In this document: piece by piece, positions 28,200-37,156 of the stretch | Position numbering within the stretch: the first letter of the stretch is position 1 | Layout: each line of letters opens with the position of its first letter | NCBI RefSeq assembly: GCF_002019705.1 | Contig: NZ_KV917377.1 | Span: 3,907,938 to 3,971,937, forward strand | Direction: 5' to 3' | Length of the DNA: 64,000 nt | DNA from: Shouchella patagoniensis | Lineage (GTDB): Bacteria > Bacillota > Bacilli > Bacillales > Bacillaceae_D | The notes under the pieces: model-generated | Database searches by the model: none | What the model saw: the letters and a program-made list of their open reading frames with translations, nothing else | Told to the model about the DNA's origin: nothing | Position numbers and translations under genes: made by a program

Positions 28200-29753
28200 A
28201 TGAAAAAAGCAAGTGCGCTAATTTTAAGTTTAAGTGTTTTATTGGCATCGTGTAGTGGAGGGGATGAGGAAGTGGGCTCTCTTGATGAAGGAGCAGCTTC
28301 GGTTGACGAAGATAACAAGACGTTAACAATTGCTTTAGGTACGGATGTAGTGACATTTGATATCCACGACCATAATAATACGTCCACTGAAGCCGTGCAC
28401 GATAATATGTTTAACTATTTATTTAAACGAGATGAAAACAATAACATTCAACCGGAACTCGTAGAGACATTTGAACAGGTAGATGAATTAACGGTTGAAA
28501 TGACGTTAAAAGAAGGAGTTACATTCCATAATGGGGATCCACTAACGTCAGAAGATGTTAAATTCACACTTGAGCGAGTCGCGACGGATGATACGTTGCA
28601 AGAATACCCAAATTATAATCAAATTAGTGAAGTTGAAATTATTGATGACTTAACATTCAGAGTAATAACGCATGATCCTGAACCTTCTTTGTTACATCGC
28701 TTATCAAGACTAGGGTCGAGCATGCTACCAAAAACGTACATTGAGGCAGAAGGATGGGACTATTTTTTGGCTAATCCGATTGGTACAGGGGCGTATCAAT
28801 TTGAAGAGTGGGTACGCGATTCTCAAATTGTTCTAACACCATATGCCGATTACTACGAGGGAGCAGTTGAGGAATGGGATGAGGTTGTTTTTCGAGTTAT
28901 TCCAGAAAACTCTACTCGTGTATCTGAGATTTTAACCGGAGGGGTTGATATCGCAGTCAATGTGCCTCCCGCGGATTGGGATCGAGTAAATGGAAACGCT
29001 GGTACAGCGATGGAAACGGAAACTTCTAATCGGACATTGATGTTAATTCTTCGAGCGACAGAAGGGTTCCCTACGTCTGATGTACGTGTTCGCCAAGCAC
29101 TTAACTTAGCTATTGATAATGGAGCGATTACAGAAAGTGCACTTCGAGGAGGGGGGGTTCCTACGAAGACGAGGATTGCCCCTGGTAATTTTGGAGCAGA
29201 AGAGTCTTTATATGATACGTATGATTATGACGTGGAGGAAGCGAAGCAGCTTATGGAAGATGCTGGTTACCCAGATGGCTTTGAAATGACATTGCATTCT
29301 CCTCGTGGACGGTATTTGCAAGATGCTGAAGTTGCCGAATTAGTTGGTGGTATGCTACAAGCGATAAATGTGACAGTGAACGTTGAGTTTATGGAATGGA
29401 GTAACTTTGTAGAAATGCGTCAAGCTGGAACCAATAAAGACGCTTATTTGATTGGCTTAGGTAATTCAATGTTTGACGGTGCATACAGCGTAGATTGGTA
29501 TCGTTCGAATCGCTTTGAGGGAGAAACAGATTATAAGAACGAGGAAATCGATTCATTGCTTGAAGCGTCAGCAGTAAATATGGACGAAGCAGAACGTGCA
29601 GAACAAATTCAAGAAATTCAACGCATTGCTGACGAGGACATGCCCCATATTATGCTTCATCAAGAAACAGTCAACTATGGCGTCAACGATCGGATTGATT
29701 TTACACCAGCAATGGATGAAATGATCTATGTCCCATCTATCACAAAGAATTAA
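28200..29753 (+). CDS. ABC transporter substrate-binding lipoprotein, SBP_bac_5 family
   Basis: This is the extracellular receptor of importer 2, 517 residues from ATG 28200 behind GAGGGGG. The signal MKKASALILSLSVLLASCSG has lipobox LLASC. Family features follow: ALGTDVVTFDIHDH, VEMTLKEGVTFHNGDPLTSE, GTGAYQFEEW and RQALNLAIDNGAI. The mature protein is acidic, as usual for surface lipoproteins. It heads a five-gene ABC operon plus a peptidase gene. A perfect stem-loop separates it from the permease gene. Confidence 0.92.
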   Translation: MKKASALILSLSVLLASCSGGDEEVGSLDEGAASVDEDNKTLTIALGTDVVTFDIHDHNNTSTEAVHDNMFNYLFKRDENNNIQPELVETFEQVDELTVEMTLKEGVTFHNGDPLTSEDVKFTLERVATDDTLQEYPNYNQISEVEIIDDLTFRVITHDPEPSLLHRLSRLGSSMLPKTYIEAEGWDYFLANPIGTGAYQFEEWVRDSQIVLTPYADYYEGAVEEWDEVVFRVIPENSTRVSEILTGGVDIAVNVPPADWDRVNGNAGTAMETETSNRTLMLILRATEGFPTSDVRVRQALNLAIDNGAITESALRGGGVPTKTRIAPGNFGAEESLYDTYDYDVEEAKQLMEDAGYPDGFEMTLHSPRGRYLQDAEVAELVGGMLQAINVTVNVEFMEWSNFVEMRQAGTNKDAYLIGLGNSMFDGAYSVDWYRSNRFEGETDYKNEEIDSLLEASAVNMDEAERAEQIQEIQRIADEDMPHIMLHQETVNYGVNDRIDFTPAMDEMIYVPSITKN

Positions 29754-29754
29754 C

Positions 29755-29783
29755 GGTAATGGCCGGGAAACCTGGCCATTACC
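29755..29783 (+). other. Intercistronic stem-loop between binding-protein and permease genes
   Basis: GGTAATGGCC and GGCCATTACC form a perfect 10-bp stem with a nine-base loop right after the stop codon. It is followed by A residues and no T tract. It is more likely to protect the upstream mRNA, favouring excess binding protein, than to terminate transcription. Confidence 0.65.
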
Positions 29784-29802
29784 AAAAAAAGGAGGATACT
29801 GA

Positions 29803-30720
29803 GTGGGCTCATTTTTATTGAAGCGCCTTGCGCAAATTATTCCTGTTTTACTAATAATTTCGTTTATCATTTTTGCGCTCGTCTATATCGCGGGCAATCC
29901 AGTTGCATTAATGTTGCCTGACGATGCTTCCCAAGAAGATATTGAGCAATTGACTGCCTCCTTGGGACTTGATCAACCGTTTATTGTGCAGTACGGTCAT
30001 TATTTGCTTAATTTAGTGCAGGGGGATTTTGGTGAGTCATTTCGTTACAATACAAGTGCTTTGCCCCTTGTGCTTGAGCGACTTCCAGCAACTTTAGAAT
30101 TAGCTATAGCTGCTATGATTATTGCTGTAGCAGTAGCCATTCCACTTGGCATATGGTCCGCTACTCAGCAAAACTCACCTCTTGACTTGCTAGCATCAGG
30201 AGGAGCGGTTATTGGAAAAGCAATGCCGAATTTTTGGCTTGGTATTATGCTCATTTTATTATTCTCAGTATCACTGGGGTGGTTTCCGGTGTCTGGAAGA
30301 GGGACGTTTGCTCATTTAATTCTGCCAGCAATTACACTTGCAACTGGAATTGCTGCGGAAATTACAAGGCTGCTGCGTTCAAACATGATTGAAATTTTAA
30401 ATCAAGATTACATCCGAACAGCGAAAAGCAAAGGAATTCGTAACGGCTTTGTTGTTTATAAACATGCATTCCGTAACTCATTAATTCCATTAATTACAAT
30501 CACTGCATTACAAACGTCAACGGTCGTTGGCGGGACATTAATAACGGAAACTGTATTTTCCTGGCCTGGGCTTGGGCAATTACTAATTCAAGCTGTGAAC
30601 ACAAGAGACATGGCCATTGTTCAAGCGTGTGTGTTTGTAATTGCAATTCTTGTCATATTAATGAATTTGCTCGCGGACATTCTTTACCGACTGTTAGATC
30701 CGCGGATCAAATACGATTAA
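29803..30720 (+). CDS. ABC transporter permease, DppB/OppB type
   Basis: This is the first membrane subunit of importer 2, 305 residues from GTG 29803 behind AAGGAGG. It has six helices, starting LLKRLAQIIPVLLIISFIIF. GDFGESFRYN lies in the outer loop, KHAFRNSLIPLITI in the ATPase-docking loop, and FSWPGLGQLLIQAVNTRD near the end. Its partner permease gene follows 14 bases later. Confidence 0.92.
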   Translation: MGSFLLKRLAQIIPVLLIISFIIFALVYIAGNPVALMLPDDASQEDIEQLTASLGLDQPFIVQYGHYLLNLVQGDFGESFRYNTSALPLVLERLPATLELAIAAMIIAVAVAIPLGIWSATQQNSPLDLLASGGAVIGKAMPNFWLGIMLILLFSVSLGWFPVSGRGTFAHLILPAITLATGIAAEITRLLRSNMIEILNQDYIRTAKSKGIRNGFVVYKHAFRNSLIPLITITALQTSTVVGGTLITETVFSWPGLGQLLIQAVNTRDMAIVQACVFVIAILVILMNLLADILYRLLDPRIKYD

Positions 30721-30734
30721 AGGAGGGCGCACAC

Positions 30735-31658
30735 ATGGCATTACAAACTGAACCCCAGTTTCCAGGGAAACAAGGCTTAGGTAGTCCAGTTAAAAGACAT
30801 TCATTGAAACGTTGGAGTCGGCTTTTATTACGAAGTAAAACAGGTACGTTAGGTTTTATCATTGTCGTTGCTGTTATCTTAATGGCTGCTCTGGCTAGTG
30901 TTTTAGCGCCCCATGATCCAAACGAAATCAATGCAATAAACATGTTTCAGCCACCGATGTGGATTGAAGGAGGTACAAGCGAACATATTTTGGGGACAGA
31001 CAATCTAGGGCGGGACATATTAAGCCGAATAATTTACGGGTCGCAAATTTCTCTGCTTGTTGGTATTGCTTCGGTAGTCGTTGCGGGAATCATTGGTGTC
31101 ACAATTGGAATTGTTGCTGGTTTTTACGGTGGTTGGATAGATTCCGTTTTGATGCGTTTAGTTGATTCATTTTTATCCATTCCGAATATTTTATTTGCAC
31201 TTGTTATTTTAAGTGTGTTTGGGCCTAGTGTATGGACCTTAATTTTTGTGCTTGGAGTAACGAACTGGGTGAATTATGCGCGTCTTGTGCGTGGAGAAGT
31301 CTTGTCCATTAAAGAAAGGGAATTTGTGAAAGCTGCTCGATCGATTGGTGTGAAGAATCGGGTCATCATGTATCGACACTTATTGCCTAATGTTGCATCT
31401 TCCTTTATTGTCATTTCTACTTTAAGTGTCGCAACAACAATTATCTTAGAAGCATCTTTAAGTTTCTTAGGATTAGGTATTCAGTCTCCTGATATTTCGT
31501 GGGGAGGAATTCTAAGTGACGGGCGTGATTATTTGGCGACTAGTTGGTGGCTTGCTACGTTTCCAGGGCTAGCGATTACAGGAGCCGTATTAGGGATTAT
31601 TTTTCTCGGCGATTGGCTCCGTGATGTTCTTGATCCACGCAGTCAAAGCCGCCGGTAA
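30735..31658 (+). CDS. ABC transporter permease, DppC/OppC type
   Basis: This is the second membrane subunit of importer 2, 307 residues. The start is ATG 30735 because AAGGAGGG lies eight bases upstream; the frame is open further back inside the preceding gene. It has the N-terminal APHDPNEIN, EHILGTDNLGRDILSRIIYG, RHLLPNVASSFIVIS in the docking loop and SLSFLGLGIQSPDISWG. An N-terminal extension of about 35 basic residues precedes the first helix, as is common in OppC/DppC. Confidence 0.92.
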   Translation: MALQTEPQFPGKQGLGSPVKRHSLKRWSRLLLRSKTGTLGFIIVVAVILMAALASVLAPHDPNEINAINMFQPPMWIEGGTSEHILGTDNLGRDILSRIIYGSQISLLVGIASVVVAGIIGVTIGIVAGFYGGWIDSVLMRLVDSFLSIPNILFALVILSVFGPSVWTLIFVLGVTNWVNYARLVRGEVLSIKEREFVKAARSIGVKNRVIMYRHLLPNVASSFIVISTLSVATTIILEASLSFLGLGIQSPDISWGGILSDGRDYLATSWWLATFPGLAITGAVLGIIFLGDWLRDVLDPRSQSRR

Positions 31659-31670
31659 GGAGAGGATGAA

Positions 31671-32660
31671 ATGAGCGAAGAAGCGCTTTTGTCGGTTGAA
31701 GATCTTCAAACGCATTTTTTTACGGAGAATGGAAATATCCCTTCAGTAAATGGCGTGTCATTTGCGATTAAACAGGGGGAAACCGTTGCAATCGTTGGTG
31801 AATCTGGATGTGGAAAAAGTGTCACTTCTTTATCAATTATGGGGCTAATTTCTACACCTGGAAAGATCGTTGGAGGCAAAATCAATTTTAACGGCCATGA
31901 GTTAACAGGGATTAACGATAAACAGTATCGTAAGCTAAGAGGCAATGACTTGTCGATGATTTTTCAAGAGCCTCTCACATCATTAAACCCTTTGTTTACA
32001 ATAGGTAACCAGCTAGCCGAAGTCATTTTGCTGCATCAAAAGGTAAGTAAGGAGCAAGCGAAGAAAAAAGGAATTGATATGCTGAAGAAAGTAGGCATTC
32101 CTAGGGCTGAAAAAGTGTATCGATCCTACCCTCACTCGCTAAGTGGAGGGATGCGTCAGCGTGTAATGATTGCTATCGCGCTTGCATGTAGTCCAAAGCT
32201 ACTAATTGCAGATGAACCAACAACGGCATTGGATGTAACAATCCAAGCTCAAATTCTAGGGTTAATGCGTGACTTGGTTCAAGAAAATAACACGGCTATT
32301 ATGCTTATTACTCATGACTTGGGCGTTGTAGCAGAAATGGCTGATACGGTCATTGTAATGTATGCGGGCCAGGTGGTTGAAGAGGCTAATGTGTTTACGC
32401 TATTTGAGAACCCTGCCCACCCATATACAGCTGGCTTACTTGGTAGCACACCAAAAATAAATGAGCTTGAAGATGAACTTAAATCAATTGAAGGAACGGT
32501 GCCCACGCCTGAAACGATGCCAACAGGGTGCCGTTTTTATCCGAGATGTCCTCATGCGATGGAGCGTTGTGCAATTGAGGCACCACCACTTTTCACAGCA
32601 GAAGCAGATCAGCGTGTTCGTTGTTGGCTTTTTGATGAAAAGGGGGTAGTCTTTAAATGA
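31671..32660 (+). CDS. ABC transporter ATP-binding protein, DppD/OppD type
   Basis: This is the first ATPase of importer 2, 329 residues. It has Walker A GESGCGKS, Q-loop IFQEPLTSLNP, signature LSGGMRQR, Walker B LLIADEPTTALD and H-loop ITHDLG. The C-terminal oligopeptide/dipeptide domain has the spaced cysteines GCRFYPRCPHAMERC...RCW that may hold an Fe-S cluster. It starts behind AAGGAGAGG and overlaps the next gene by four bases. Confidence 0.93.
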   Translation: MSEEALLSVEDLQTHFFTENGNIPSVNGVSFAIKQGETVAIVGESGCGKSVTSLSIMGLISTPGKIVGGKINFNGHELTGINDKQYRKLRGNDLSMIFQEPLTSLNPLFTIGNQLAEVILLHQKVSKEQAKKKGIDMLKKVGIPRAEKVYRSYPHSLSGGMRQRVMIAIALACSPKLLIADEPTTALDVTIQAQILGLMRDLVQENNTAIMLITHDLGVVAEMADTVIVMYAGQVVEEANVFTLFENPAHPYTAGLLGSTPKINELEDELKSIEGTVPTPETMPTGCRFYPRCPHAMERCAIEAPPLFTAEADQRVRCWLFDEKGVVFK

Positions 32661-33634
32661 AAGAAGTATTATTAGAAGTAAAAGGGATGACAAAGCATTT
32701 TGATGTAAGTGAAGGGTTCCTAAAACGTAAAAAGAGGCTGCTTCGAGCAGTAGACGGTGTTGATTTAACAATTTATTCGGGCGAAACGCTTGGGATTGTT
32801 GGTGAGTCTGGTTGCGGAAAATCAACACTGGGAAATGTGTTGATGCGCTTGCTTGAACCAACTAGTGGAGAATTATTTTTTGAAGGGATAGACTTTTCCG
32901 AACTAAGTGGAGAAGCGTTACGAAAAAAACGCGTCGACATACAAATGATTTTCCAAGATCCGTTTTCTTCGCTTAATCCGCGGATGAAGGTAAAAGATGT
33001 TATCGCAGAGCCGCTTAAAACACATAAGATTGGCACTGGACAAGATTATTTGGAACAAGTGTATGAGCTGATGGACGTTGTTGGACTTGATCGATCATAT
33101 GCTAAGCGTTATCCGCATGAATTTAGTGGAGGACAACGGCAACGCATCGGTATTGCGCGTGCCATTGCTTTAAAACCAAAACTCATTATATGTGATGAAC
33201 CAGTTTCTGCATTGGACGTATCGATTCAAGCACAAATCTTAAATTTAATGGCAAAGCTACAAAAAGAATTTCAATTAACTTTTTTGTTTATCGCCCATGG
33301 TCTTCCCGCAGTTAAACATATTAGCGACCGCATTGCTGTTATGTACTTAGGAAAAGTGGTGGAACTTGCTTCAAAACAAGACTTGTTTGAGCGACCGATG
33401 CACCCTTATACAGAAGGGTTGATTAGCGCAGTGCCAGTACCTGATCCAAAGCAACGAACGAAAAGAGAACGCATTGTTCTTGAAGGGGATATGCCGAGTC
33501 CAGTAAATCCACCTTCTGGCTGCCGCTTTCATACTCGGTGTCCTTATGCTAAAGAGAAGTGTTCACTTGAGGAACCTGCTTTTATTGAAAGGGAGAAAGG
33601 TCATCAAGTGGCTTGTCATTATCCATTATATTAA
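32657..33634 (+). CDS. ABC transporter ATP-binding protein, DppF/OppF type
   Basis: This is the second ATPase of importer 2, 325 residues. It has Walker A GESGCGKS, Q-loop IFQDPFSSLNP, signature FSGGQRQR, Walker B LIICDEPVSALD, H-loop IAHGLP and the Cys-rich tail GCRFHTRCPYAKEKC. Unlike the DppF-type protein of importer 1, it keeps the full C-terminal domain. Coupled to the preceding gene by ATGA. Confidence 0.93.
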   Translation: MKEVLLEVKGMTKHFDVSEGFLKRKKRLLRAVDGVDLTIYSGETLGIVGESGCGKSTLGNVLMRLLEPTSGELFFEGIDFSELSGEALRKKRVDIQMIFQDPFSSLNPRMKVKDVIAEPLKTHKIGTGQDYLEQVYELMDVVGLDRSYAKRYPHEFSGGQRQRIGIARAIALKPKLIICDEPVSALDVSIQAQILNLMAKLQKEFQLTFLFIAHGLPAVKHISDRIAVMYLGKVVELASKQDLFERPMHPYTEGLISAVPVPDPKQRTKRERIVLEGDMPSPVNPPSGCRFHTRCPYAKEKCSLEEPAFIEREKGHQVACHYPLY

Positions 33635-33651
33635 TTAACTATGGGGTGCTT

Positions 33652-34779
33652 ATGATGAAAATAACAACGACAGACGAGATGCTGAAATTGTTGGAAGAAT
33701 TAGTGAACATGGATAGTGGATCGTATAATAAAAAGGGAATTGATCAGGTTGGCAACCGATTAATGGATGCTTATCAAGAAATAGGGTTTAAAGCAGACAT
33801 TTACGAACAAGAGGAGTATGGCAACCACATTGTTCTTCAACATACTAAAGCTGAAAACCCAGAAATTTTGCTTGTTGCCCATATGGATACTGTTTTTCCG
33901 AAAAATACAGCTGCCCGGCGACCATTTCATATCGAAGGGAATCGTGCTTACGGTCCAGGTGTAGTAGACATGAAAGGAAGCCATGTGACTGCTTTGTCTG
34001 CAATAAAAGCCCTTCTTGATGCAAATAGTGCCGCAGCAAAAAATGTCGTTGTGTTGTTGACGAGTGATGAAGAAATTGGCGCGCCTTCTGCCCGCACGCT
34101 TATTGAAAAACAAGGTGAAGGGAAAAGGGCGGTACTTGTTATGGAACCGGCAAGGAAAGATGGTTCACTTGTAACGTCAAGGCGTGGTGGCGGTCGCTAT
34201 ACATTAAAGATTACCGGCAAAGCAGCCCATTCAGGCATTGAACCTGAGAACGGACGGAGCGCGATTGAGGAGCTTGCTTATAAAATCATCCAGCTACATC
34301 AATTATCTGATCATGAAAAGGGCATAAGTGTAAACGTGGGAATCATTGAAGGAGGAACGGCAGTTAATACAGTCGCTGATTATGCGGAGGCGCAAGTCGA
34401 TATTCGAATTTCAAGGCAAGACCAAGCCAAGCCTTTAGCGGAAAAAATGAAAGAAATTTGTGGTCAGGCAAATGTTGAAGGTACTTCAATTATACTTGAA
34501 GGTGGAATTACCCGTCCGCCAATGGAACGGAACGATCAAACAATTGAGTTGTTTGAACTGATTAAAGGCGTTGCTTCTTCGCTCAACATCTCCCTTACGG
34601 AAACGGGTACGGGTGGCGGATCAGATGCCTCCTTTACGTCGGCGCTTGGGATTCCAACAATAGATGGGATGGGTCCTGTTGGAGGAAATCCACATAGTAC
34701 GGATGAATATCTAGAAACAGAAACGCTTGTAGAGCGAACAAAATTGCTTGCAAAGACGATTGAAAAGCTATCAAACTAA
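33652..34779 (+). CDS. M20-family metallopeptidase (carboxypeptidase G2/ArgE-like)
   Basis: This cytoplasmic di-zinc peptidase or deacylase has 375 residues. Zinc-site motifs are VAHMDTVFP (His-x-Asp), GPGVVDMKGS (Asp), TSDEEIGAPSA (catalytic Glu and ligand Glu) and a C-terminal NPHSTDEY (His). The dimerisation lid is marked by GKAAHSGIEPENG. The start is ATG 33652 behind GGGGTG; ATG 33655 is equally possible. As the last gene of importer operon 2, it probably cleaves the imported N-acylated amino acid, glutamate conjugate or small peptide. Confidence 0.88.
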   Translation: MMKITTTDEMLKLLEELVNMDSGSYNKKGIDQVGNRLMDAYQEIGFKADIYEQEEYGNHIVLQHTKAENPEILLVAHMDTVFPKNTAARRPFHIEGNRAYGPGVVDMKGSHVTALSAIKALLDANSAAAKNVVVLLTSDEEIGAPSARTLIEKQGEGKRAVLVMEPARKDGSLVTSRRGGGRYTLKITGKAAHSGIEPENGRSAIEELAYKIIQLHQLSDHEKGISVNVGIIEGGTAVNTVADYAEAQVDIRISRQDQAKPLAEKMKEICGQANVEGTSIILEGGITRPPMERNDQTIELFELIKGVASSLNISLTETGTGGGSDASFTSALGIPTIDGMGPVGGNPHSTDEYLETETLVERTKLLAKTIEKLSN

Positions 34780-34858
34780 ATGGTGAACTCTTTCATTTTG
34801 GTAGGATAAATCTGTATATAAAAAAACAATTCGTTTAAACTAACGCGAGATTGTAGAC

Positions 34859-34896
34859 AAAATACTTCTGGGGTAAAATCCCAGAAGTATTTTTCT
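34859..34896 (+). terminator. Rho-independent terminator of peptide transporter operon 2
   Basis: AAATACTTCTGGG and CCCAGAAGTATTT form a 13-bp stem around GTAAAAT, followed by T residues. The left part, TAGACAAAATAC, is repeated at 60895-60906. Confidence 0.85.
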
Positions 34897-34954
34897 AGAA
34901 TTCATTTTAGTCATGACTTCTATGGAAAAAAGATTAAGATAAAATTAACTGCGT

Positions 34955-35010
34955 AGCTGTGAAGCTTATCCGTCGCCCACAGAAAGCGAAGTGTATGGCC
35001 GGAGCGAGCC
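34955..35010. repeat. Possible fragment of a dispersed Bacillus GC-rich repeat
   Basis: GAAGCTTATCCGTCGCCCAC, then AGAAAGCGAAGTGTATGGCC and GGAGCGAGCC, stands out as GC-rich in AT-rich surroundings. It resembles the short extragenic repeats with 'cgctttccgtgggc' cores that I remember from Bacillus genomes. No second copy is in the window, so this rests on memory of the type. Confidence 0.3.
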
Positions 35011-35058
35011 AAAGAGGGGAAATAGCTACATTTATTTATCATTGGAAAAGCTTGCTGA

Positions 35059-35085
35059 CCAATTAGCTTAAGCTAATTGGTTTTT
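35059..35085. terminator. Palindromic terminator
   Basis: CCAATTAGCTT and AAGCTAATTGG form a perfect 22-base palindrome followed by five T residues on the plus strand. The minus-strand side also has A/T-rich flanks, so it may work both ways. Confidence 0.6.
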
Positions 35086-35229
35086 ATAATCCCTTGATTG
35101 AAGATCTTCTTCTGAAAAGGTGCAAAGCAAGTGTTTCTCAAATTCGTCATAACTCATTTCATTAGGTGCATCCCATAAGGTTCGCGCATTTGCAATAATG
35201 TGAATGGTGTCCTCACACCAATTCAAATA
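35068..35229 (-). pseudogene. Short C-terminal coding remnant, unidentified
   Basis: On the minus strand the frame reads NWCEDTIHIIANARTLWDAP then NEMSYDEFEKHLLCTFSEED, and ends KNQLA at a TAA in the palindrome. It has protein-like composition but no start codon and no upstream open frame. It lies directly behind the PadR-like debris. I cannot assign a family. Confidence 0.35.
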
Positions 35230-35692
35230 CAATTATTCTTGTTTAATCGAATGGCTATAGACGGCTGTCCCATTAAACTTCCGCGATTGACCACCTTCTT
35301 ATTTCTAAATGACTCTAAACTTTCTTTTAAAAAGGCGTGCATATTTTCAATGTGTTGACGTTGTTGTTGTACAAATGTTGTAGTTGAAACATGGCTTCGT
35401 CTGCTGTGATAGCGCCCATAAAAAAACTTTTCATTAAAAACGCATCTTTTTGCTTTGTTAATTTTTGAGGCGTATTTAACCACTTAACTAAGGATTGACT
35501 CCCAAGATTCGTTATTGTGTAAAGTTTTTTCACAAGTAACAAGTAAAAGCAATGATTCGCGCATTGACAAGTGGAGAAGGGATTCTCTCCGCTCGTTTTG
35601 GAGGGTAGCAAAAAATAGGCAGTAAAATTCTGCCAGAGAAGCAGCGACGTACACCAAATGCTCTTAATCGCAGTGAATATTTGCTTTACCAA
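35223..35692 (-). pseudogene. Decayed PadR-family regulator gene
   Basis: Two overlapping minus-strand frames carry pieces of one protein. The frame 35327-35692 has KKLYTITNLGSQSLVKWLNT, then TKQKDAFLMKSFFMGAITAD, which matches the wing and C-terminal helix pattern of PadR regulators (YTIT.xG...L..WL, then FLxKxFF). After ADEAMFQLQ the continuation is in the other frame as RQHIENMHAFLKESLESF. The N-terminal winged helix is unreadable because of further shifts. At least two frameshifts make it non-functional. Recognition is from pattern only. Confidence 0.45.
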
Positions 35693-35718
35693 AACAAAAA
35701 ATTGTAATTGAATATACT

Positions 35719-35751
35719 CAGCCCTGTTACAGCCTTGGCTTAACGGGGCTG
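35719..35751. repeat. Inverted repeat upstream of the symporter gene
   Basis: CAGCCCTGTTA and TAACGGGGCTG form an 11-bp stem with one mismatch and an 11-base loop, without a T run. It may be an old terminator or a regulatory leader element. Confidence 0.4.
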
Positions 35752-35810
35752 TTCACCTATGAGGAAAATTGTGCTACTCTTTACTTCGTTAATGCATTCA
35801 AGCGAAGAGA

Positions 35811-35820
35811 ATGGTATAAT
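35811..35820 (+). promoter_or_regulatory. Extended -10 promoter of the symporter gene
   Basis: TGGTATAAT is an extended -10 box with no clear -35 partner. The TTG start of the symporter gene follows 56 bases later. Confidence 0.5.
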
Positions 35821-35875
35821 TACACCACTTTTTATTAATTGAAGAACCACTTTTTTTACGATTGGAGTGTTTGAA

Positions 35876-37024
35876 TTGAAATTAATTGCCCGACTCGTTC
35901 TCGGCATTGCTGCGGGAATTGGTATCGGACTTGTTGCAAATCAATTTGTTGCAACGTTAATGGTTACGATAAAAGACATCATTGGTAGTTTTATCTTCTT
36001 TATGGTACCACTTATTATCGTTTTCTTTATTGCGGCAGGGATTGCTAGTATAGGTAAAGGCGGGGGAAAGCTGCTCGGATCAACAGTCCTTGTGTCTTAC
36101 GTATCAACGATTCTCGCTGGACTCTTTGCGGTGACAGTTGCGATGTTTGTGATTCCTTCTCTTGGAATCGCAGACGCTGGGGCGGATGCGCCTTCAGAGA
36201 TGGCAGGTTTCCTCGACCTAACCGTTGAACCTGTGTTTGATGTTCTCACAGCCTTAATTCTTGCTTTTGTTTTAGGAATTGGAATCGCAGCAACGGGATC
36301 AACTAAACTTCATGGCATCATAGATGAAGGACAGAATATCGTTGAACTCGTTATTCGACGAGCGATTATACCGTTATTGCCTTTTTATATTGCTGGTGTT
36401 TTTGCAGAAATGAGCTATGATGGGACTGTGTTTGCGACGCTTGGTGTTTTTGGTATTGTGTTTTTCCTTGCAATTGCAATGCATCTTATTTGGCTTGTCG
36501 TCCAGTATACGATTGCGGGAGCAGTGAACCGAAATAATCCATTCTCTCTATTAAAATCGATGCTATCGGCGTATGTAACAGCTCTTGGTACAATGAGTAG
36601 TGCGGCAACGATTCCAGTAACCGTTGAAGCGGTAAAGAAAAATAATATTAGAGATTCAATTACGAACTTTGTTGTACCGTTATGTGCAAATATCCACTTA
36701 TCAGGAAGCACGATTACGATTGTGACAGCAGCTACTGCGGTCATGCACTTATATCCAGGTCTTGAATTTCCAGGTTTTGTGGGCATGATACCTGTCATTC
36801 TAATGCTTGGGATTATTATGGTTTCTGCACCGGGAGTTCCTGGTGGAGCAGTAATGGCGGCAACAGGAATTTTAACATCGATGCTCGGTTTTGATGAAGG
36901 AGCTGTCGCGTTAATGATTGCTCTTTATTTAGCTCAAGATAGTTTTGGTACGGCTACGAATGTAACGGGTGATGGAGCGATCGCCGTTTTAATGAACGGT
37001 TTACAGAAGAAAGATGCCATATAG
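35876..37024 (+). CDS. Dicarboxylate/amino acid:cation symporter (DAACS family)
   Basis: This secondary transporter of the GltP/DctA/SstT fold has about 382 residues, eight helices and two re-entrant hairpins. The hallmark segments are the serine-rich loop LGTMSSAATIPV (residues about 240-251), PLCANIHLSGSTITIV, and AQDSFGTATNVTGDGAIAVL in helix 8, which binds substrate and Na+ or H+. I prefer TTG 35876 because GGAG sits nine bases before it; GTG 35867 would overlap that site. It is a single-gene unit. Glutamate, aspartate, serine/threonine or C4-dicarboxylates are possible substrates. Confidence 0.88.
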   Translation: MKLIARLVLGIAAGIGIGLVANQFVATLMVTIKDIIGSFIFFMVPLIIVFFIAAGIASIGKGGGKLLGSTVLVSYVSTILAGLFAVTVAMFVIPSLGIADAGADAPSEMAGFLDLTVEPVFDVLTALILAFVLGIGIAATGSTKLHGIIDEGQNIVELVIRRAIIPLLPFYIAGVFAEMSYDGTVFATLGVFGIVFFLAIAMHLIWLVVQYTIAGAVNRNNPFSLLKSMLSAYVTALGTMSSAATIPVTVEAVKKNNIRDSITNFVVPLCANIHLSGSTITIVTAATAVMHLYPGLEFPGFVGMIPVILMLGIIMVSAPGVPGGAVMAATGILTSMLGFDEGAVALMIALYLAQDSFGTATNVTGDGAIAVLMNGLQKKDAI

Positions 37025-37041
37025 GATTAATAAAGAGTTGA

Positions 37042-37078
37042 AAAACGACCTCCGAGATAAGATCTCAGAGGTCGTTTT
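37042..37078. terminator. Bidirectional terminator between symporter and iron-binding genes
   Basis: AAAACGACCTCCGAGAT and ATCTCAGAGGTCGTTTT form a 17-bp stem with one mismatch and three loop bases. A and T flanks on both sides suit both converging genes. Confidence 0.85.
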
Positions 37079-37156
37079 AGTTGATGCTTGTTCTATTCTC
37101 AAACTCCTAGTCAACCGCGCTAAAGAGCGAGGGCAAAGTGAAAAAGTATTGTTTAT

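Noticed and set aside
28140-28200. T-box or other riboswitch in the leader of peptide importer 2
   Set aside because: No T-box core sequence, specifier loop or terminator was found in the 130-base leader.
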